From positions 124,001 through 188,000 of the forward strand of contig NZ_JBJQOQ010000004.1 of NCBI RefSeq assembly GCF_046036945.1: DNA of 64,000 nt. Reading direction: 5' to 3'. The DNA comes from Brevibacillus_C sp046036945. GTDB taxonomy: Bacteria > Bacillota > Bacilli > Brevibacillales > Brevibacillaceae. The first letter of the stretch is position 1. Every line of letters starts with the position of its first letter. Both the position numbers and the translations under genes were made by a program. Below are positions 59,473-64,000 of the stretch, one piece after another. Under the pieces are notes generated by a model, which saw nothing but the letters and a program-made list of their open reading frames with translations, did no database searches and was not told the DNA's origin.

Positions 59473-59500
59473 TTGACAAAACGGGAAATAAAAATAGAAT
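59473..59500 (+). promoter_or_regulatory. sigma-A promoter of dhaKL
   Basis: TTGACA (59473-59478) and TAGAAT (59495-59500) have 16 bases between them, in A+T-rich DNA. The 28-base element at 59583 lies downstream of it and could act as an operator in the leader. Confidence 0.6.
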
Positions 59501-59582
59501 GAAAATATAAAATTAACATTATTTTCGGAACTGTGTTATATCATTCGAGCACCATCTCAAATGATCATTTATTTTTGCACAA

Positions 59583-59610
59583 ATGTTCACTGTGAGAAAA
59601 AAGATTTTCT
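59583..59610 (+). promoter_or_regulatory. shared 28-base element, copy 1 (before dhaK)
   Basis: It starts ATGTTCACT, has AGAAAAA in the middle and ends TTTTCT. The copy at 61475-61502 agrees at 22 of 28 positions with the differences in two blocks. The same element before two neighbouring transcription units suggests one regulator for both. Confidence 0.6.
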
Positions 59611-59717
59611 TTGAAGAAAGTGTTGTGTTAGAGGGAAAGGAGGGATGTCATTTGTCGGTTATGACGCTAATGATCAGCAAGTTGTGACGCGAAAGAAAAA
59701 GATGGAGGTGAATGAGG

Positions 59718-60719
59718 ATGAAAAAGTTGATCAATGTTCCTGACGCGGTAGTAGATGAGATGATTGAGGGGTATGCCGCAGCTTTCCCGCAATATGTGAA
59801 AGTACTCCCTGAAAACAAACGATCACTCATCAGTGTAAAGTCGGTTCGAGCTGGAAAAGTGAGCATCGTGATTGGCGGGGGCTCGGGGCATGAACCAGCC
59901 TTTTTGGGGTTGATCGGAAAAGGGATGGCAGATGGAGTGGCAGTCGGCAATGTATTTGCTTCCCCTCCGCCGGAACCCATTCTACAGGCTACGAAGGCGG
60001 TAGACGGCGGTGCCGGCGTCATCTACATCTACGCCAATTACGCAGGGGACTGCATGAACTTTGACATGGCGGTCGAACTGGCGGCGATGGAAGGAATGCA
60101 GATTGAAACTGTGCGGGTGGCGGACGACGTGGCCTCCGCGGGGAAAGCTGAGAAGGAAAAAAGGCGAGGGATATCAGGCACCTTTTTCGTTTACAAGGCT
60201 GCCGGGGCTGCCGCTGATAAAGGCTGCTCGCTTGAAGAGGTCGTGAGATTGGCCCGCAAGGCAAATGACCGGACCCGTTCCATGGGAGTCGGCCTGTCCC
60301 CTTGCTACGTACCGCAAACCGGGGAGCCGAGTTTTCGTTTGGGCGACGATGAGATGGAGATTGGCCTGGGGATTCACGGCGAACCAGGAGTTCAGCGGGG
60401 GAAATTGCGCAGTGCAGACGAAGTGGCTGAAGTATTGTTAGCGCGGATACTCGATGACATGCCTTTAGGCAGCGGTGATCGAGTCGCCGTCATGGTAAAT
60501 AGTCTGGGGTCAACCACCAAAATGGAACTGCTAATCGTGTACAGAAAGATATCCCAACTTCTCAAGGAGCGCGGAATCGGCGTACATCGTTCCTATGTTG
60601 GAGAATTTGTCAGTTCTATGGAGATGGGCGGGTGCTCCGTATCCATTTTAAAACTGGATGACGAACTGACTGAACTGATCGACTATCCGGCGGATTGTCC
60701 CATGTTTGTTCAAGCGTGA
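59718..60719 (+). CDS. dhaK: dihydroxyacetone kinase subunit DhaK
   Basis: The 333-residue subunit binds the ketose through a hemiaminal to His220 in GIHGEPG. Family markers are SVRAGKVSIVIGGGSGHEPA, GVAVGNVFASPPP, YANYAGDCMNFDMA, DDVASAGKAEKEKRRGISGT and MVNSLGSTTKMELL. ATG 59718 is set by GGAGGTG; the ATG at 59712 is too near. DhaL follows, but no DhaM or PTS gene does, so phosphate may come from ATP or from a distant DhaM. Similar DhaKL pairs in other bacteria phosphorylate erythrulose or other short ketoses. The adjacent ABC importer points to an imported substrate. Confidence 0.92.
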   Translation: MKKLINVPDAVVDEMIEGYAAAFPQYVKVLPENKRSLISVKSVRAGKVSIVIGGGSGHEPAFLGLIGKGMADGVAVGNVFASPPPEPILQATKAVDGGAGVIYIYANYAGDCMNFDMAVELAAMEGMQIETVRVADDVASAGKAEKEKRRGISGTFFVYKAAGAAADKGCSLEEVVRLARKANDRTRSMGVGLSPCYVPQTGEPSFRLGDDEMEIGLGIHGEPGVQRGKLRSADEVAEVLLARILDDMPLGSGDRVAVMVNSLGSTTKMELLIVYRKISQLLKERGIGVHRSYVGEFVSSMEMGGCSVSILKLDDELTELIDYPADCPMFVQA

Positions 60720-60733
60720 GGGAGGGGATCGGA

Positions 60734-61417
60734 ATGCACATCTCATTTCAGGATTTCAAACAGATTTTTGTGCAGATTGCCAACCAAATCGAACAGCAGA
60801 AGGAGTACTTGTCAGAGTTGGATCGTGCGTTAGGCGATGGCGATCACGGCATCTCGATGTCGCTGGGCTGGAAGGCTGTCGTCGCAAAGCTGGAAACACT
60901 TGAGCTAGGGGACTGCGGCTCAATGTGCAAAGAAATGGCCCTCTCGTTCCTAAATGCCGTGGGCGCTTCAGTGGGTCCACTGTATGCAACCGCCTTTTTG
61001 CGAGGCTCGGCAGTGCTGCAAGGGAAATCGGTTCTGACAAAGGATGACGTCGTTGGATTCTGGGTCGCAGCGGTAGGCGGCATCTTGGAGCGGGGAAACG
61101 CACAAATTGGCGATAAAACGATGATTGACACCTGGCTTCCCGCGATCGAGGGCATGAAAACAGCCTGTGAAGCCGGAAAGGAATTGGACGAGTGTCTGCA
61201 GCAAGCGGTTTTGGCAGGAGAGCAGGGGATGAAGTCAACAAAAGATCTGCAGGCAAAGAAAGGCCGTTCAAGCAAACTGGGAGAACGGGCATTGGGACAC
61301 CAAGATCCCGGAGCAACCTCTGCCTATCTGATCTTGTCTACTTTTTACGCGTGTGTCAAATCCCTGAAAGAAACAGGGAGGATCGTACCGCCGGATTCGG
61401 ATCGCCATTTGGCATGA
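60734..61417 (+). CDS. dhaL: dihydroxyacetone kinase subunit DhaL
   Basis: The 227-residue helical-barrel subunit binds the nucleotide and two Mg ions through the Asp ladder ALGDGDHGISMSLGW. Other markers are AVGASVGPLYATAF, GDKTMIDTWLPAIEGM, SSKLGERALGHQDPGA and SAYLIL. GGAGGGG lies before the ATG 14 bases after dhaK. It completes the kinase with DhaK. It is somewhat longer than PTS-type DhaL. Confidence 0.93.
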   Translation: MHISFQDFKQIFVQIANQIEQQKEYLSELDRALGDGDHGISMSLGWKAVVAKLETLELGDCGSMCKEMALSFLNAVGASVGPLYATAFLRGSAVLQGKSVLTKDDVVGFWVAAVGGILERGNAQIGDKTMIDTWLPAIEGMKTACEAGKELDECLQQAVLAGEQGMKSTKDLQAKKGRSSKLGERALGHQDPGATSAYLILSTFYACVKSLKETGRIVPPDSDRHLA

Positions 61418-61474
61418 GAATGCTGCATTAAATATCTGATAGAAGCGTGTAGGGTACCGTTTTTTTTTACCTGT

Positions 61475-61502
61475 ATGTTCACTCACAGAAAAATATTTTT
61501 CT
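61475..61502 (+). promoter_or_regulatory. shared 28-base element, copy 2 (before the ABC transporter)
   Basis: It repeats ATGTTCACT, AGAAAAA and TTTTCT of copy 1 in the same order and spacing. Its second part, AGAAAAATATTTTTCT (61487-61502), is a perfect palindrome. It lies 28 bases before the binding-protein start. A T run at about 61460-61468 just before could end dhaKL transcripts. Confidence 0.6.
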
Positions 61503-61530
61503 ATAAAAATATAGAATGGGGGAAATACGC

Positions 61531-62694
61531 ATGCGTCGATCGCTTCAAACTTTCCTGTCCGCATCGCTATTAAGTGCACTCTTGCTAGTGAGCGGTTGCG
61601 GAAATCAAGCTTCTTCCGGCTCTTCCCAAGGCGAAACCAACCCTGATACGGGCGCCAGGGAGGTGACGATTGGCTTGTCGGCGCCGTTGACGGGAAACAG
61701 TGCTCAATACGGCAAAGATTTTCGCAATGCCATTACGCTTGCGATCAATGAATTTAACGCCAAAGCCGGACCAATCAAGGTGAACTTAATGGAGATGGAT
61801 TCCAAGGATGATCCGAAGGAAGCAGCCAGCATCGCCCAGAAGCTGGTGGACAACCAAAATGTCATCGCGGTGATTGGGGATTTTTCCAGTACCACTTCGA
61901 TGGCTGCTGCGCCGATTTACCAACGCTCCGGTTTGGTGCAGCTCTCCCCAAGCGCTTCCCATCCCGATTTCACAAGAACTGGAGACTATATCTTCCGCAA
62001 TGTTCCCATTCAAGAGGTGGAAGGAGATTTTGTCGCAGGCTACGGTTCGGATATGGGCTTTAAAAAAATGGCAGTGGTGCACATTCAGAACGACTGGGGG
62101 ATTTCTGCCAAGGATAGCATTGTCAAGGGTTTTGAAAAACGGGGTGGCGAGATAGTTAGTATTCAGAGTTTTAACCCGGGACAAAAAGACTTCGCCAACA
62201 TTCTGACCACGATTCGTGAGACGAAACCGGATGTGCTGTACCTGGGGGCGCCGTATACAGAGTCTGCATTGGTAGCCCAACAGGCGAGGAAACTTGGGAT
62301 GAATGTACCGCTGCTGGGGGTTGCCATTCTCTATTCGGATAAGTACTTGGAATTGGGCGGTCAAGCTGTGGAGCGAACCTACTGCAACAGTTACTTTTTC
62401 CCGGACGATCCACGCCCGATCATTAAGAACTTTGTCGAATCGTACAAGAAACAGAACGGCAAAAATCCGGATTCGTTTGCAGCCCAGGCGTATGATTCGG
62501 TCAATATGATCCTATCGATCGTGGAACAAGGAATAACGGACCGTACCGGCGTCCGCGATGCTTTGGCGAAGACAACAGACTTTCCCGGTGTGACCGGTAC
62601 GACCAGTTTTAATGAAAACCGCGATGTCGTCAAAGAGATGGTAAAGCTGGAAGTGAAAGATGGACAGTTTATCCTCCATCAGGGGAGCAAGTAG
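61531..62694 (+). CDS. ABC transporter substrate-binding lipoprotein, LivK-like
   Basis: The 387-residue precursor has a lipobox LLVSGC (Cys23) and a periplasmic-binding-protein type I fold: VTIGLSAPLTGNSAQYGKDF, INEFNAKAGPIKVNLMEMD, IAVIGDFSSTTSMAAAPIY, then QLSPSASHPDFT. ATG 61531 follows GGGGGA at seven bases; the ATG at 61516 lies within this RBS. Although the family is named for branched amino acids, members bind many ligands (amides, urea, aromatic acids, sugars). The co-regulation element shared with dhaKL argues for a ligand related to the kinase's ketose. Confidence 0.92.
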   Translation: MRRSLQTFLSASLLSALLLVSGCGNQASSGSSQGETNPDTGAREVTIGLSAPLTGNSAQYGKDFRNAITLAINEFNAKAGPIKVNLMEMDSKDDPKEAASIAQKLVDNQNVIAVIGDFSSTTSMAAAPIYQRSGLVQLSPSASHPDFTRTGDYIFRNVPIQEVEGDFVAGYGSDMGFKKMAVVHIQNDWGISAKDSIVKGFEKRGGEIVSIQSFNPGQKDFANILTTIRETKPDVLYLGAPYTESALVAQQARKLGMNVPLLGVAILYSDKYLELGGQAVERTYCNSYFFPDDPRPIIKNFVESYKKQNGKNPDSFAAQAYDSVNMILSIVEQGITDRTGVRDALAKTTDFPGVTGTTSFNENRDVVKEMVKLEVKDGQFILHQGSK

Positions 62695-62696
62695 CT

Positions 62697-63569
62697 ATGT
62701 TGATCCAGCAAATTCTCAATGGGCTTAGTGTTGGCATGACGTATTCGTTGACGGCGATCGGCTTTACACTCATCTTCGGAGTGCTGGGACTTGTCAATTT
62801 TGCTCATGGTGAAGTTTACATGATCGGCGCGTTTGTTACGTTTACGCTTTCCCAATTTCTGGGCTGGGGGCTGGTACCTTCGTTTATCGGAGGGGTGATT
62901 GCCGGAGCTATCGTCGGAATGGCGATGGAAAAAATCGCATTCAAGCCGCTCCGCAGAATGAAACCGGAAACCACAATGCTGGCGACGCTGGGCCTCTCCA
63001 TTTTATTGAAAGAAATCGCTGTGTTGATCTGGGGACCAGAGACGCAATCAATCAGTACCAGTTCGGCGATTTTCGCGGCAGACTGGGGCGGAGACAGCAT
63101 CCGCATCTCGGGAATTCAGGTTGTCATTTTTATTGTTTCCATTGCCCTAATGGCAGGTTTGCAGCTATTGCTGTACAAAACCCGGATCGGTTTTGGCATT
63201 CGCTCCATCGCACAGAACAGGGACGCTGCTTATCTGATGGGCGTCAACGTAAACCGCACGATCAATTACACCTTTGCCATTGGCGCCGCGATGGGGGCGG
63301 CGGCGGGGGTTTTGGTTGCCTTCTACTACGGTGCACTGGATCCGTATATGGGCTTTATGCCGGGGATTAAGGCTTTTGTGGCGATGGTATTGGGCGGCCT
63401 CACAAGTATCCCGGGGGCAGTTGTCGGCGGATTAATTCTCGGCATGTCGGAAACGATGGCAGGCGCCTACATCCACTCCGGACTGCAGGATGCCATCGCG
63501 TTTTTGCTACTGGTCTTATTATTAATTCTCAGACCTACCGGTTTAGGTGGGAGAAAAAGGGGGGTCTGA
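62697..63569 (+). CDS. ABC transporter permease, LivH-like
   Basis: The 290-residue permease has about eight membrane helices and the LivH family pattern: QQILNGLSVGMTYSLTAIGF, TLIFGVLGLVNFAHGEVYM, QNRDAAYLMGVNVNRTINY, and PGIKAFVAMVLGGLTSIPGA. It starts two bases after the binding-protein stop and touches the next gene. It forms half of the channel with the LivM-like subunit. Confidence 0.94.
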   Translation: MLIQQILNGLSVGMTYSLTAIGFTLIFGVLGLVNFAHGEVYMIGAFVTFTLSQFLGWGLVPSFIGGVIAGAIVGMAMEKIAFKPLRRMKPETTMLATLGLSILLKEIAVLIWGPETQSISTSSAIFAADWGGDSIRISGIQVVIFIVSIALMAGLQLLLYKTRIGFGIRSIAQNRDAAYLMGVNVNRTINYTFAIGAAMGAAAGVLVAFYYGALDPYMGFMPGIKAFVAMVLGGLTSIPGAVVGGLILGMSETMAGAYIHSGLQDAIAFLLLVLLLILRPTGLGGRKRGV

Positions 63570-64000
63570 ATGTCTAGGCGGTTTTTCTCACCTGTTTGGG
63601 TGGCAATCGGCTGCACGCTGCTTTCGCTGGCAATACCTTTGGCTGCAACTCCCTATATCTTAAAAGTGCTGATCATGAGCGGCATTTACATCGGCTTGGC
63701 TGCCAGTCTCAATCTGATTTTTGGAGTTGCCGGACAAATTAGTCTCGGTCATGCCGCCTTTTACGGAATCGGGGCGTACACAGCTTCTCTTTTAGCCGTC
63801 CAGTTTCATCTTCCTTACCTGCTGTGTCTGATCGCCGGAGCCCTTGCAGCGGCATTCATCGGCTATTTGCTGGCGATTCCCACGATTCGGCTGAAGGGTA
63901 TTTACCTGGCTGTCACGACCTTGGCTTTTGGCGAGATTATGCGCCTGATCTTTTTGAACTGGATTTCGGTGACAAGAGGACCGATGGGTATTACCGGGAT
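63570..64000 (+). CDS. ABC transporter permease, LivM-like (partial, cut by window end)
   Basis: ATG 63570 follows the LivH-like stop directly, with GGGGGG upstream. The 143 visible codons read SGIYIGLAASLNLIFGVAGQ, ISLGHAAFYGIGAYTASLLA, PTIRLKGIYLAVTTLAFGEI and RGPMGITGI, the LivM family core. The gene continues past the right edge, where ATPase genes would be expected. Confidence 0.92.
   Translation, partial: MSRRFFSPVWVAIGCTLLSLAIPLAATPYILKVLIMSGIYIGLAASLNLIFGVAGQISLGHAAFYGIGAYTASLLAVQFHLPYLLCLIAGALAAAFIGYLLAIPTIRLKGIYLAVTTLAFGEIMRLIFLNWISVTRGPMGITG

Larger units (their letters stand above)
59337..59717. other. 381-base A+T-rich divergent region, nrtR-like / dhaK
   Basis: No gene is seen. 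It contains the palindrome AATTCG-N7-CGAATT (59361-59379), which may be the NrtR site. It also holds long A and T runs near 59430, a promoter for dhaK (59473-59500), the shared 28-base element (59583-59610) and the dhaK RBS GGAGGTG (59704-59710). Confidence 0.7.

Overview
The window looks like a chromosomal segment of an aerobic, motile Gram-positive Bacilli. Codon use, GGAGG-type ribosome binding sites, GlpP antitermination, SinR/SinI proteins, the 450-residue-type Pgi and the PgcA-type phosphoglucomutase all point to Bacillota. The GC content, in the mid-50s by eye, and the mix of pathways suggest a Brevibacillus/Paenibacillaceae-like organism. This assignment is an inference, because there is no rRNA or other marker gene. 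I see no IS element, prophage, CRISPR array, tRNA or rRNA.

Layout. (1) 1-6.9 kb: the tail of an ABC transporter (ATPase end, fused double permease), a HAD phosphatase, glpP, a leader terminator, glpD and a chemoreceptor. (2) 6.9-11 kb: a BASS-family transporter, a nearly empty 950-base stretch and a secreted heparinase-II/III-like polysaccharide lyase. (3) 11-33.7 kb: a large exopolysaccharide (EPS) region. It holds pgcA, three SinR-like repressors and two SinI-like antirepressors (one a 44-residue gene), a glycosyltransferase operon ending in galE, a divergent glycoside hydrolase, and a nine-gene operon (chain-length protein, galU, initiating sugar transferase, flippase, polymerase, UDP-xylose synthase-like, ugd, two asparagine-synthase-like proteins). 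A low-GC pgi follows. Together these genes run F6P-G6P-G1P-UDP-Glc-UDP-GlcA-UDP-Xyl plus UDP-Gal, then assembly by a Wzx/Wzy route. GTTC-type operator repeats link the sin genes to both EPS promoters.

(4) 33.8-40.6 kb: an IclR regulator with matching operators in two promoters, a tripartite tricarboxylate (TctCBA) importer, KDG kinase, KDPG aldolase and a 2-hydroxyacid dehydrogenase, forming a sugar-acid catabolic operon. (5) 40.6-44.5 kb: a secreted protein built of five 99-residue repeats, followed by a two-component system. (6) 44.5-52 kb: a sigma-54 promoter and upstream palindrome before etfA-etfB-FeS membrane protein-CCG protein-FMN/FAD/4Fe-4S dehydrogenase, with a PAS-AAA+ sigma-54 activator at the end. 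This resembles demethylating (dimethylglycine/N-methylproline-type) dehydrogenase systems. (7) 52-55 kb: an unusual SEC-C/HEPN-like/Sel1 protein with an unknown partner.

(8) 55-59.4 kb, minus strand: an NAD salvage block, nrtR-like - pncA remnant - pncB (with an extra Zn-ribbon) - nadD - nadE. (9) 59.4-64 kb: dhaK-dhaL and a LivKHM-type ABC transporter cut by the window end; the two units share a 28-base promoter-proximal element.

The observations most worth following are the SinR/SinI-operator network around the EPS genes, the tandem glutaminase-dead asparagine-synthase-like pair, the sigma-54 ETF dehydrogenase unit, the SEC-C/HEPN/Sel1 pair, the decayed pncA, and the DhaKL/ABC regulon.
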